Source: Elymus sibiricus (taxonomy: Eukaryota; Streptophyta; Magnoliopsida; Poales; Poaceae). From it: 64,000 nt of DNA. Of the stretch, positions 43,044-56,219 are shown in pieces. Position 1 is the stretch's first letter. Each line of letters opens with the position of its first letter. The stretch is from the NCBI GenBank assembly GCA_039707655.1, contig CM077668.1, forward strand, positions 63,009,086-63,073,085. Direction: 5' to 3'. The notes beneath the pieces were generated by a model. That model had not been told where the DNA came from. It saw nothing but the letters and a program-made list of their open reading frames with translations, and searched no databases. A program made the translations under genes and the position numbers.

Positions 43044-46000
43044 TTAAGAGGAAGACTGAAAGAAAGCGGGGTATTCTTCACGAAGACGATCCTCGCGTTC
43101 CCAAGTGGCTTCACCTTCAGAATGATTCGACCACTGAACTTTAAGGAACTTGATCGACTTCTGACGGGTTCGTTGTTCAGCTTGATCAAGAATGCAGATC
43201 GGATACTCTGGATAAGACAGATCTTCTCGCAATTCAAGCACTTCATGATCCACTGCTCGGATAGGATCCTTGAAGCAGCGTCGGAGTTGCGACACATGGA
43301 AGACATCATGAACCTGAGAAAGATTCGGCGGCAATTCAAGTTGATATGCCACTTCTCCACGTCTTGCGAGATTTCGGAACGGGCCAATGTAGCGAGGAGC
43401 TAACTTGCCCTTGATCCCGAAACGATGAGTGCCCTTGAACGGAGTAACACGAAGGTATGCCTGTTCACCAGGTTGATAGACCATTACCTTGTGCTTTCGG
43501 TCATAGTTGCTCTTCTGACGAGACTGAGCAGTCTTCAAATTTTCACGGATAATGCGTACTTGTTCTTCCGCTTGTTGAATAATGTCCGGTTCAACGAGTG
43601 ATCGTTCCCCAGTTTTTGACCAGTTCAGAGGGGTTCGACACTTATGTCCATATAGAACTTCAAAGGGTGCCATCTTCAGACTAGCTTGATAGCTATTGTT
43701 GTAAGAGAATTCGGCATACGGGAGAGATTCTTCCCATTTCTTACCGAATGAGATGACACAAGCTCGAAGCATATCTTCAAGCACTTGATTGACTCGTTCG
43801 ACTTGTACCTGAGACTGGGGATGAAATGCGGTGCTGAAGGACAAATGAGTTCCCATAGCTTCTTGAAAACTGTTCCAAAACCTGGAGGTGAAGAGGCTGC
43901 CACGATCTGAACTGATCTCCAACGGAATACCGTGAAGTGACACGATTCTGGAAACATACAAGTCTGCTAACTGACTAGTAGTGATTGTCTCCTTGACTGG
44001 CAGAAAGTGAGCAACCTTGGAGAATCGGTCGATGACGACAAAGATAGCATCATGACCCTTCTGAGATCTAGGAAAACCAGTAATGAAATCCATTTCGACT
44101 TTGTCCCATTTCCATTCAGCAATATCCAGGGGTTGCAGAGTTCCAGCAGGTCTTTGATGTTCTGCTTTGATGCGACGGCAAACGTCACACTCGGCAACAT
44201 ACTGAGCAATATCTCGCTTCATATCAGGCCACCAATATCTCTGACGAATGTCTTGGTACATCTTGGTACTACCAGGGTGAATTGACAGAGGTGTATCATG
44301 AGCTTCTTTCATGACGCGCGGGGTCATATTCAGATTGCCCATTCTAGGAACCACTAAGCGATTCTTGAAGTACAAGGCGCCATCAGTATCAATAGTGAAG
44401 AATGAGGGCTTTCCTCTTTTGACATCCCGCTTAATTTTCACGACCTCTGAGTCAGCTTTCTGTATATGCTTAATGTCATCGTCGAGACTATATTCAACAA
44501 CCAGGGTGTTGATATGACCCTGAGGAACAATATGGAGATTCAACTTACGAAGTTCTTCATAAAGCATAGGTTGCGCTTCCTGAACCATAAGGTTGTTGCA
44601 ATAGGCCTTGCGACTCAAGGCATCGGCCATTACATTAGCCTTGCTAGGGGTATAAGAAATATTCATGTCATAATCGGCTATTGTCTCGAGCCATCTCTGT
44701 TGACGAAGGTTCAAGTCTGGTTGAGTATACAGATACTTCAGACTTTGGTGATCCGTGTAGATCTCGCAACGGTTACCAAGAAGGTAATGTCGCCACAGCT
44801 TCAAAGCATAAATAACCGCAGCAAGCTCGAGATCATGTACTGGATAATTTTCCTCGTGAGGACGCAATTGACGAGAGCCATAAGCAATTACTTTGCGCTC
44901 TTGCATTAGGACACAGCCTAATCCTTGACGAGATGCATCACAGGAAATCACGAAGTCCTTTTGAGAATCCGGGGGTGCTAGCACTGGAGCAGATGTCAAT
45001 TTATCTTTAAGTGTCTGAAAGCTTTCCTGACATTTTTCTGTCCACTCAAACTTCACGTCTTTGTGAAGCAGATCAATCTGAGGCTTGGCAATTTTAGAGA
45101 AGTTCTCGACGAATCGGCGGCAATAGCTTGCAAGGCCAAGAAAACTTCTGACTTGCTTAACATTCTTCGGAGGAGTCGAGTCAAGAATAGCCTGAACTCG
45201 TTCTGGGTTAATAGCAATGCCATCTTTGGAGATCACATGGCCGAGATATGTCAGTTCAGACAACCAGAACTCACACTTAGAATACTTGGCATACAGCTGA
45301 TGTTCACGTAGCTTCTCCAGTACAAGCCGAAGGTGTTCGGCGTGTTCTTCTTCATTCTTGGAAAATATAAGGATATCATCCAAATAAACCACGACGAATT
45401 TGTCGAGGTAATCCATGAAGATGTAGTGCATCAGTCGGGAGAAGGTTCCTGGAGCATTGGTTAAGCCAAAGGACATGACAGTGTATTCATATGACCCATA
45501 GCGACTAACGAAGGCTGTCTTCGGAATATCCTCCTTACGAACTCGAATCTGGTGGTATCCCAATCTGAAATCAAGTTTAGAGAATACTGGGGAACCAACA
45601 AGTTGATCATACAGATCGTTGATTCTGGGAAGCGAATACTTGTTCTGAATTGTTGCCTGGTTGATAGGTCGGTAATCTTGAACCAACCGATTTGTTCCAT
45701 CCTTCTTCTTAACAAAGAGAGAAGGCGCTCCCCAAGCAGAAGAACTGGGGCGGATGAAACCCTTCTTAAGTGACTTGTCGATTTCTTCCTTTAGCTCGAG
45801 AAGTTCATGCGGAGGCATCTTATAAGGACGCTTCGCAATAGGGGTAGTGCCAGGCTTCAAGTCAATGATGAACTCGACAGCTCTGACAGGGGGTATTCCT
45901 GGAAGTTATTTTGGAAAGACGTCCGGAAAATCGCGAACGACTGGAACGTTCTCAATTCCCTCAAGTGGTGAAGCATTCAATGCATTCAGAGCATATATCT

Positions 46001-47417
46001 GGCTCTCGGCATCCTGAGCTGTTCGGGCTGAGTATTTGACTGTCTGGCCAGAAGGGTGAGTGAGGCGAACTGATTCAGCAGCACAGTCAATCAGGGCTTG
46101 ATGAGGACCCAACCAATTCATGCCCAGAATGACATCTATGGTAGAAACCTTGAGGGCCATGAGTGAAGCAGTGAATTGTAATCCTCCAATTTCAATGTGA
46201 TTGTTGTGGGCTATCATCGAGGTATCCCATCTGGATCCTGGAGAGCTAACCACCAGTGGAGGGTACAAGTTTTCGAATGACAGGTCTTGCTTGCATGCAA
46301 ACGCTTCAGATATGAAAGAATGCGACGCTCCTGAATCAAAAAGAACAGTACCGGGAACTGAATTCACTAGAAGGGTACCCATCACAATTTTGGGGTCCTG
46401 TCGAGCTTCTTCAACCTTTACATGATTAACATGACCACGACTGAGTGCAGGCGGCCTGGCATTACGGTTTCTGGACTGACGAGCTCGTGCATTTTGATTC
46501 TGGGTTGGGCGGCAGCTGGCAGCACGGTGCCCTGGCTGACCACATTTGCGGCATAAACCATCAATATGGGGAGTAGCCATAGTATTGGGCTGTCCACCCT
46601 GAATCGCTAGTTGTCTCGGCGGCAACTGCAGACGAGGTGCAACATAAGACGGCCTTGGTGTTGGAGCTGGTCGGTGATGTACATTGTGCGGAATCCAGAC
46701 TTGACGTTTCTAAGCAGGCTGACCCGAGGACGAGCCAACGTCACGAGAGTGCTTGAGCGACTCCTGGTACTTATTCAAAGCAGTTTCAATTCGGAAAGAC
46801 TTGCTAACAACCGTTGCAAAGTCTTCAGCTTCATGAGCAGCAAGTGCGAGCTTTATATCAGGATGCAGTCCTTCACGGAATTTCTCCTGCTTGCGTGTGT
46901 CAGTGTCGACGTCATCTTCAGCATAGTGGGATAACTCAAGGAATTTCCTTTGATATTTATCCACAGTCATTTTGTCCTGAGTGAGTTTGCGGAACTCCCG
47001 CTTCTTCTGGTCGACCAGACCTTGAGGGATGTGTCGTGCATGGAAGGCTAACTGGAATTCCTGCCAAGTGATTACAGTTCCAGCAGGCAGCATACGCCTG
47101 TGGCTTTCCCACCATTGCGCAGCTAGACCCCTCAGATGATACGTCGCAAAAGTGACGTAACTGTCAGGGTCAACCTTAGCCGACTCCATCTGAAAGGCGA
47201 TGTCACGGAGCCAATCATCAGCCTCCATTGGATCAGTCGAGTTGCGGAAGGTGGACGAGTTGAGGCGCACGAAATCTTGCAGTGAGATCGGCCCAGGCTC
47301 CTGACGAGCATCGTTGCGTTCCAAACGGTTCACCAGAATTTCGTTGAGCTGACGGTTCAGTTCAAACTGCTGCATTATTGCGGCAATATAGGGTGGAGGT
47401 GGAGGATCGTCAGCCAT
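43044..47417 (-). pseudogene. Composite B gag-pol, second copy, two in-frame stops
   Basis: This frame has the same 4374-nt length and the same domain order as the first copy. Stops are at 46710-46712 (end of gag, two codons away from the stop in the first copy but a different codon) and 45906-45908 (between protease and RT). From codons after the second stop, 938 residues are open from 45860 to 43044, covering all of RT, RNase H, integrase and the chromodomain-like end with catalytic motifs visible ([19 protein letters not shown]). Scattered substitutions separate it from the first copy. It was once the element's structural and enzymatic polyprotein and is now interrupted. Confidence 0.92.
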
Positions 47418-48034
47418 CCTGCCAAATCAACAGGGGCAGTTTAGCAAGAACAACTGCATGTGTCAGAGATTATTTATGACGTAACATGAGGAATGAACAA
47501 GAAGTGCCGTAGATACATATTAGTAGTCATTAAAGACATACAGATCCATGCACAGAATTGGATATCAACGGACAGCGCGAGTTCGGAAACACCCGCAGCT
47601 AGACAAACTAGGCGGCGCGCAGGCACGCGCTGAGGAATACACAACGGGACATAGCAAAGGCTATATCAACGTCGGAGAAAACTTTTGGAGCGAGGAATCT
47701 GCAAGGAACAACGCAGGGGATCCTCAATAAAAGGATCGTGCGGTCCGTGAATATTGTGCGGCAGTATCCTGGCCCTCATCTTGAAGAAAGGGGGGATAAT
47801 TCAGAACTCCAGGTGGATGTGATCTCGAGAACCTAATGTTAGAGTTAGCAAAACTTTAACCTGAACAGGAGAGAGAGCAGAGTCCCAGAGTAAGGAAGAG
47901 GAATAAAAGATCCTAATCCCATCCATTGGCGACGTGGACCCGTAAGCCACACAGCCAAGTTAGTAAAATAATTTTTGAACGTCTAGACTCAACTTCGGCC
48001 AAGGAGTTGGAAAGGGGGCTACCTAGAGGCAGTC
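47418..48034 (-). other. Leader of second internal region of B
   Basis: This is a near-identical counterpart of 38635-39251, with no conserved frame. Confidence 0.7.
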
Positions 48035-48047
48035 GGCTCTGATACCA
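48035..48047 (-). other. Primer binding site, second internal region of B
   Basis: GGCTCTGATACCA on the plus strand lies three bases from LTR3. Confidence 0.9.
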
Positions 48048-48050
48048 ACC

Positions 48051-51000
48051 TGTGATGCCCCCGACTTAATCGTGTACTAACCATACACGCAAATGCACAC
48101 GATCAAGCCTAGGGACTCACTTGAAGATATCACAACACAACTCTAGACACAAATAAAATAATACAATCTTTATATTACAAGCCAGGGGCCTCGAGGGCTC
48201 GAATACATAAGCTTGCGCAAACAAGCGTCAGCGAAAGCATCAGAGATCTGAGTACAGATATAAAAGAGAAAACAAGAATGCCTTAAGAAGGCGAAAACAG
48301 ACAACAACTCCGATCAAAAGAGGCAAGGCCTCCTGCCTGGGAGCCTCCTAAACTACTCCTGGTCGTCGATGATCTCCACGTCGTAGAAGGCTCCTCCGGG
48401 AATCTCCTGCTCCTGGGCTTCGACGTCTGAATTGCAGCAATCGGGTGTGGGGGAAAAGAATAGCAAAGCAACCGTGAGTACTCATCCAAAGTACTCGCAA
48501 GACTGACATCAGAACTATGCTAATTATGCATTGGTATCAAATGGAGAGGTTGTATCTGTGGACTATATAGCAGCAAAGCCAGAATACAGAGAAAGGCCTA
48601 GCCTAGCGAAGACTAGCATATTCAGAGTAGCATCTTCAGAGTCTTGCAGCATTAGAAGAGCGCAGATTAGCATATTATAAATTAACAAGCATGTTGAGAC
48701 AAGCCTAGAGATCCTTCCTCGACTCCCTGCGAGAAAGCAATCCCGGAGCTTGCAATTAATTAACAGGTATCCACTTCAAGTAATAATAGATCGGGATACA
48801 ACACTGAGCATCCTGTTACTGTGGACACGGCTATTCGAATAGATAACTTCCCTGCAGGGGTGCACTACTGTTACCCAGCACACTCGATTACATCTGGCCG
48901 GACAAACTTTCGTCGGGTCATGCCCGGCCTCGGGTAATCGACACGAAGCAGCGTCCTACCTAGGCTAAGCAGAGAGGTCCCCGCCGGTCTACATCCTAAG
49001 TGCGCAGGGGTCTTGGGCCATCGCCCTTTGCACTCCGGGTCGTTATGCGACGAGCTGGGACGAGCACCACCTCATCCTGGATGGCACTGGCCCGATAGGC
49101 CCACAATGCTGAACTGGACGTCTGACAGAGCTTTCGGGAGAAACGTACAACGCAGAGGGGCCCATACCCATTATCCCACGTGGTGGTAGTGCGTATAGGG
49201 CCAACGACCCACTCAGATCAATACCCAAATCCGTTAGCGCATTATTAGTAGCTCGCGGAGATGATCAGACTACCTGTCGCTCCGACTATCTCGCGGGTGC
49301 CTCCCAGGTCAACCCGACTTCACATCTCTCGCGGGTACCCCTCGGGGTCGACCCGACTTTTCCCGGGGACTGTAGTAAAAGTAAAGTATCCGTGTGTTCA
49401 TCACATCAAGGGGGCTCCGAGGAATCACCCTCGTTGGAATCCTACTCGATGTAATCCGACAAGGTGAACCCAGAGGAATCACCCTCGAAGGCATTCTCAC
49501 TTGCGGGGTTGCACGACAGAAGCTTCTCCGGAGGTGGAGGGAGAGGAACCACCCTCGGTAATCCACGTCCGATTAGCTATACTACAGAGGCATCATCGGG
49601 AGTGAGTTAAGAGGTATCACCCTCGCCACTCGGGGACAACTCTGAAGAGTCAGACAACTTAGGGGGTGTGCGGTACTGTGCTGGTCTCAGCCCGACGATC
49701 ACATCGATCGGGGCACTAGTAACTAAGCGGGGCAACTAGTACAAGGGTGGGGCCACACATGGATTCCGTCCAACCTATACTAAGCATTTACGATATCAGG
49801 TAAAGTATCAACAGAAGTTACAATAAACAGGCTATGCATTAGAATAGGATAAAACAAATGCAGTAACAAATTCTAATGCAAGCAGGAGGGAGAGAGAGTA
49901 GGTGATATAGGCATGCGTCAAGGGGGTTTGCTTGCCTGGTTGCTCTGCTGAAAAGGAAACAAAGTCATCGGTGACGTAGTCGATCACAGCGGCAGCATCA
50001 GTCTCGAAGTCTACCGGAGAGAAGAGGGGGAAGAAACAGTAAATAAAATGCAAACAAATGCATGACGATGCATGACATGGCAATAAGCGGTGCTAGGGGT
50101 GATCTAACGCAGTGCCGGGTGATACTGGCGAAGGGGGATAGCATCCGAGAAAGTATTCCCGGTGTTTGGTATTTTCGGACAGATGAACCGGGGGAGGATG
50201 GTTGCATGTTCGCTATGCTTGGGACCTGTGGCGGACGAACGGACTGCGTATTCGGATTCGTCTCGACGTTCTGAGCAACTTTCATATACAAATTATTTTA
50301 ATCCGAGTTACGGTTTATTTTATATTAATTTTCAAAGTTTTATTAATATTCTGAAATTAATTTAATTATTTAAATTAAATTAAATAATTAGTCTAATTAA
50401 ACTAACTACAGATTATTTAAGTTAATTAAATAATTAGTTTAATTAAACCAGATTAATTAAATTAATTAATAGTTAGTTAATTAATTAATTAATTAATAAT
50501 TGTTTATTTATTTATTTTTATTTTATTTTTATTTCATTTCAAACAGGGCGGGCCCAGCAGTTAGTGGCCCGAGCGGACATGTCCACTCGTGCACGTGTGG
50601 GCGCCGGACACGTCCGGGCTTTACACGCGCGCAAGCACTGGGGAACCGGACACGTCCGGGCGTCCACAGCGGACGCGCGCGCGCGCGGGCACAGCAGAGG
50701 CCGGCCGGGGAGGACGCGGCCGTGGCAGCGGGCGCCGGCGACGGGCGTGAGACGGCGAGCGGCAGCCAGGGGGGAGCAGCAGGCCGCAGCGGGCAGGGCC
50801 AGGCGGCGGAGCGCGGTGGCGACGCAGCGGTGACGGCGGCGCAGCAGCTGCGGCAGCCGCGGGGGCGAGCGGCAGCGGTGGCGGCGGCGCGAGCGAGCGC
50901 GCGGCCGGGCGACGGGGCGCGGCAACAGGAGCAGCAGCCGCAGCGCGGGCGGGCGACAGGGCAGAGGCGCTGTCAGTGGCGGCATACGACGGCGACGGCG

Positions 51001-51766
51001 AGCGATGATAGAGAGAGGAGAGGGGGAAACGGGCACGGCTCACAGGCGGCGTAGAGGTACGGGGGCGGCGAGGCTCGACGACGCCGGTCGAGAAGGCGGT
51101 CGGGGACGGCGCGGCGACGTCGGGCGGCTGCGGCGGCGAGCGGGAGAGAGAGGGAGCGAGGGGAAAATGGGGGGGGGGAATCGGGCTAGGGTTCCAGTGC
51201 GAGGGGGAGGGGAGGGCCTTAGTAGCGGCTGGCTGGGCCGGCTCAGGTGGGCCACGGCCCAGGGGGGGAAGGGGTTTGCTTTTCTTTTCTTTTTTTTATA
51301 CATTTTTCTGTTTTCTTTTTCTGATTTCTTTTAAACATTTCAGTTTTGCAAATGTTTAGCCACCATTTTAAGTTTTGTAAAATACGAGACTTGTCCATAA
51401 ATATGCAGTGCAATATTACCTAACATCAGAAATTTGTTTGGAGTTAAAAGGATTTCGTTTTAATTTTATTTAAAGTGGAATGTATTAAATATTTCCGTTT
51501 GGTGCTGTTTTGGGGATGATGGGGGCATTTTCCAAGTTCAATAAATGTTGATTATACTTTTATAAATGCCTCTGAATTATTTGTAATTTAATGAACATTT
51601 TAGATTTCAGTTTGGAGCAACTTTTATTTTTACTTTATAATTGAATTTCATTTTGAACTGGAATTTGAAATGTGATATGATGCAAATGATGATTAAGCAT
51701 TGTTAATCACGATGACATGGCATTATCATGAGGTGATTACTGTAGCTGTTACATGGGGATGTTACA
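48051..51766 (-). repeat. LTR3 of composite B (right outer LTR)
   Basis: This 3716-bp LTR has a private deletion of about 13 bp in the GGCGGCGAC repeat near 51128. Its first bases read TGTGATGCCC where the others have TGTGACGCCC (CpG change). The right edge GTTACA is followed by AAGTA. Confidence 0.92.
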
Positions 51767-51771
51767 AAGTA
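51767..51771. repeat. Target-site duplication of composite B (right copy)
   Basis: AAGTA matches 30530-30534. Confidence 0.9.
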
Positions 51772-51852
51772 TTTCCCTCAGTTAAGAACCAAGGTTATCA
51801 ATCCAGTAGGAGAACCAAGCAAGATCCAGTGAACAACACCTACACACACAAA

Positions 51853-51930
51853 AGCAAACACTTGCACCCAACGCGAATAAGTGGGTTAAGCAAACACTTG
51901 CACCCAAAAGCAAACACTTGCACCCAACGC
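51853..51930. repeat. Tandem expansion in the left LTR of C
   Basis: AGCAAACACTTGCACCCA starts at 51853, 51889 and 51909 (steps of 36 and 20). The first and third copies continue with ACGCGAATAAGTGGGTTA. The right LTR of C has the unit once (about 57390). Confidence 0.85.
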
Positions 51931-53301
51931 GAATAAGTGGGTTAACCAAGCAAGGATTAAGTCTGATAGAGATAAATTGATAAAGTAAATTACTAAACTA
52001 AATAAAAGTAAATGAATTGCAGCAAGGTATTTTTATGTTTTTTATATGATAAAGATAGACCCGGGGTCATAGTTTTCACTAGAGGCTTCTCTCTTGATCG
52101 CAGAAACATACGGTGGGTAAACAAATTACTGTTGGGCAATTGATAGAAAAGCAAATAATTATGACGGATTCATGGCAATGATCATGTATATAGGCATCAC
52201 GTCCGAGACAAGTAGACCGACTCCTGCTTGCATCTACTACTATTACTCCACTCATCGACCGCTATCCAGCATGCATCTAGAGTATTAAGTTAATAAAAAC
52301 AGAGTAACGCCTTAAGCAAGATGACATGATGTAGAGAAGCAAATTCAAGCAATATGAATAAACCCCATCTTTTTATCCATAATGGCAATAATACAAATAC
52401 GTGTCATGTCCCTTTCTGTCACTGGGATTGAGCACCGCAAGATTGAACCCATCACAAAGCACCTCTCCCATTGCAAGAAAAACCAATCTAGTTGGCCAAA
52501 CCAAATCGATAGATCGGAGAGAAATACAAAGCTATATTTAATCATGCATAAAAGAGTTCAGAGAAGACTCAAATATTTCTCATGAATAATCTGATCATAA
52601 ACTCACAATTCATCGGATCCCAACAAACACGCCGCAAAAGAAGATTACATCGGATAGAACTCCAAGAACATCAAGGTGAACATGGTATTGAAGATCAAAG
52701 AGAGAGAAGAAGCCATCTAGCTACTAGCTATGAACCCGTAGGTCTGTGGTAAACTACTCACACATCATCGGAAGGGCAGCAAGGTTGATGTAGAAGCCCT
52801 CCGTGATCGATTCCCTCTCCGGCAGAGTACCGGAAAAGGCCTCCAGATGGGATCGCGGAATAACGTAGGCTTGCGGCGGCGGAAAGGTTTTCTCTTCTGG
52901 CTCTCTGATGGTTTCCGTATATTTGTGAATTTATAGGAGTGGAATTAGGTCAAATGGAGCCACGAGGGCCTCACAAAGCATCAGGGCGCGCCCCCCTAGG
53001 GTCGCGCCCTGTTGCCTTGTGGAGACTTCATGAACATTTTGGCCTTCTCTCCAAGTCTCCATGGTCTCTTTTGTCCAGAAAAAATCTCCAAAAAGTTTCG
53101 TGGCATTTGGACTTCGTTTGGTACTGATTCTCTGAAAAGCCAAAAACAAGCAGAAAACAGCAACTGACACTGGGCACTAGGTTAATAGGTTAGTCCCAAA
53201 AAATGATATATAATTTCATATAATTCCATATAAAAACATCCAAGATTGATATTATAATAGCATGAAACAATAAAAATTATAGATACGTTGGAGACGTATC
53301 A

Positions 53302-53317
53302 AGCATCCCCAAGCTTA
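53302..53317 (-). other. Polypurine tract of element C
   Basis: On the minus strand this reads AAGCTTGGGGATGCT directly before the 3' LTR start TGATACGTC. Confidence 0.7.
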
Positions 53318-56219
53318 ATTCCTGCTCGTCCTCGAGTAGGTAAATGATAAAAACAGAATTTTTGATGTGGAATGCTACCTATCATGTTTTATCATGTAAT
53401 CTCTTTTACGGTATGAATAATAAGATCCAAATGATTCAAAGCAATAGTCTATAATTTGATATAAAGACATCAATACTCAGGCATACTAATAAACAATCAT
53501 GTCTTTCAAAATAAAAATGCTAAAGAACGTTATCACTACAAAATCATATAATCCTGTAATGCTTCATCTTCTTCACACAAAGTATTTATCATGCACTACC
53601 CCGATGACAAGCCGAGCAATTGGTTCATACTTTTTAACGTGCTTCATCTTTTTCGACTCCCACTCAATACATGAGCGCAAGCCATGGATATAGCACTATG
53701 GGTGGAATAGAGTGTGTGGTGGTAGAGGTAAATAAGAGAAGTCAAAAATAAGAAAAATAGGCTCACATCAACGAGGCTAATCAACGGGCTATGGAGATGC
53801 CCATCAATTGATGTCAATGCGAGGAGTAGGGAATGCCATGCAACGGATGCACTAAGAGCTATAAGTGTATGAAAGCTCAATATGAAAACTAAGTGGGTGT
53901 GCATCCAATTTGCTTGCTCATAAAGACCTCGGGCATTTGAGGAAGCCCGTCATCGGAATATACAAGCCAAGTTCTATAATGAAAAATTCTCACTAGTATA
54001 TGAAAGTGACAAAATAGGAGACTCTCTATATGAAAAACATGGTGCTACTCTGAAGCACAAGTGTGGAAAAGGATAGTAACATTGCCCCTTCTCTCTTTTT
54101 CTCTCATTTTATTTTTTATTTTTTATTTTTTTCATGGCTCTTTTTCGTCTTTTTTTCCTTTTTTTTTCTCTTTTTTTAATTTATTTTTCGTCCGGAGTCT
54201 CATCCCGACTTGTGGGAGAATCATGGTCTCCATCATCCTTTCCTTACTGGGACAATGCTCTAATAATGATGATCATCACACCTCTATTTACTTACAACTC
54301 AATATTACAACTCGATACTAGAACAAAAATATGACTCTATATGAATGCCTCTGGCAGTGTACCAGGATGTGCAATGATGCTAGCGTAACATGTATAAAAA
54401 TGATGAACGGTGGCTGAGCCACAAATACTATGTCAGCTATATGATCATGCAAAGCAATATGACAATGATGATGTGTGTCATATAAAAAACGGAACGGTGG
54501 AAGTTGCATGGCAATATATCTCGGAATGGCTATGGAATGCCATGATAGGTAGGTTTGGTGGCTGTTTTGAGGAAGATATAAATAGGCTTATGTGTGATAG
54601 AGCGTATCATATCACGTGGTTTGGATGCACCGGCGAAATTTGCACCAACTCTCGATGTGAGCAAGGGCAATGCACAGTACCGAAGAGGCTAGCAAATTGC
54701 AGAAGGGTGAGAGTGCATATAATCCATGGACTCACATTAGTCATAAAGAACTCACATACTTATTGCGAAAGTTTATTAGCCCTCGAAGCAAAGTACTACT
54801 ACGCATGCCCCTAGAGGGATAGATTGGTAGGACAAGGTCCATCGCTCGTCCCTGACCGCCACTCATAAGGTAGACAATCAATAATAAATCATGCTCCAAC
54901 TTCTTAACATAACGACAGATCATACGTGCATGCTTCAGGAATCACAAACCTTAACACAATTATTCTTACTAAACCACAATCATATACTAGTACCTCCCCC
55001 ATATTACCATCTTAATATCGCAAAACTATTGTAAGGAATCAAATTTATCATATTCAGTGATCTACATGAAAGTTTTTATTATATCCCTCTTGAATACCTA
55101 TCATATCAAGAACAAATTCATAACCCGTGCATATTACCATTGCAATCATGAGACTATCAAAAAGATATAAGTGAAGCATGAGAGTGCAACTATTTCTTTA
55201 AAATATAACCACCGCCGTGCTCTAAAAGATATAAGTGAAGCACTAGAGCAACTGCCTAACTCAAAAGATATAAATGAAGCACATAGAGTATTCTAACAAA
55301 TCATGAATAATGTGTGTCCCTCTCAAAAAGGTGTGTTCAGCAAAGATGATTGTGACAAACTAAAAATCAAATAAAAGCAAACAAACTATATCACAAGACG
55401 CTCCAAGTAAAACACATATCATGTGATGAATAAAAATATAGCTCCAAGTGAGTTACCTATAGATTGTAGACGAAAGAGGGGATGCCATCCGGGGCATCCC
55501 CAAGCTTAGACGCTTGAGTCTTCCTTGAATATGACCTTGGGGTGCCTTGGGCATCCCCAAGCTTAAGCTCTTGCCACTCCTTATTCCTTTATCCATCGTA
55601 GTTTCATCCAAAACTTGAAAACTTCAGCACACAAAACTCAACAGAAATATCGTGAGATCCGTTAGTATAACAAATAAATTTTTAACTTTATGTACTGTGG
55701 TAAATTGATTCATATTTAATATTGGCATAATGCTACTGTACTCCAACTTCTCCATGACTCATACCCCCCGATACGATCCATAGATACATCAAAATAAGCG
55801 AACTATGCAACAAAAACAGAATCTGTCTAAACAGAACAGTCTGTAAAGATCTGAATTATGGTCATACTTCTGTAACTCCAACAAATCTAAGAAATTAGGA
55901 AAACGTGGGAAATTTATATTCCAATACTGTATAAAAAAATTCAGAAGATTATCATGCTCCAGAAAAAAACGAAAATTCCAGCACTGGACGCAAAAGTTTC
56001 TGTTCTCAAACAGCATCAATCATACTATTTTCCAAATCATCTCAAAGGAATTACTTGGCACAAACACTAATTAAAACATAAAAATACAATCATAACAGAA
56101 GCTATAATTTCACAAACACTCAAAAACAGAAGGTAAAAGCAAAAATTTATTTTATTCATTGGGTTGCCTCCCAACAAGCGCTATTGTTTTATGCCCCTAC
56201 CTAGGCATAATGCATAGTT
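53318..56219 (-). other. Non-coding internal region of element C
   Basis: About 2.9 kb of AT-rich sequence with no protease, RT or integrase motif on either strand. A unit AAAAGATATAAGTGAAGCA is repeated three times between 55160 and 55290. GGGGTGCC and GGCATCCCCAAGCTTA motifs recur near 55480-55570. This suggests a non-autonomous element that depends on enzymes made elsewhere. Confidence 0.6.

Larger units (their letters stand above)
30535..51766 (-). mobile_element. Element B: tandem LTR-internal-LTR-internal-LTR composite (Tekay-like)
   Basis: This 21.2-kb block in the left LTR of C contains three LTRs (30535-34224, 39268-43007, 48051-51766) and two internal regions (34225-39267 and 43008-48050), each exactly 5043 bp and all on the minus strand. 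One AAGTA duplication flanks the whole block, and no duplication separates the two units, so it behaves as a single insertion. Proteins, primer site and purine tract match element A, but the LTRs are diverged enough to be another subfamily. Confidence 0.92.
30466..53301 (-). repeat. 3' LTR of element C, split by element B
   Basis: The two parts are 30466-30534 and 51772-53301, together about 1.6 kb, interrupted by the 21-kb composite B. The joined text matches the intact right LTR (57241-58794). The left LTR carries an extra tandem expansion at 51853-51930 that the right LTR lacks. Confidence 0.9.

Noticed and set aside
30535..51766. Two independent insertions of the same element side by side
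   Set aside because: There are only three LTRs, one duplication pair, and no duplication at either inner LTR edge.
52345..52585. Small open frames repeated at 57844-58084
   Set aside because: They lie at equivalent positions in the two LTRs of element C, so they are LTR sequence and not genes.
54061..54334. Phe/Leu/Ser-rich frame that looks like membrane segments
   Set aside because: It comes from a T-rich low-complexity tract in the non-coding interior of element C.
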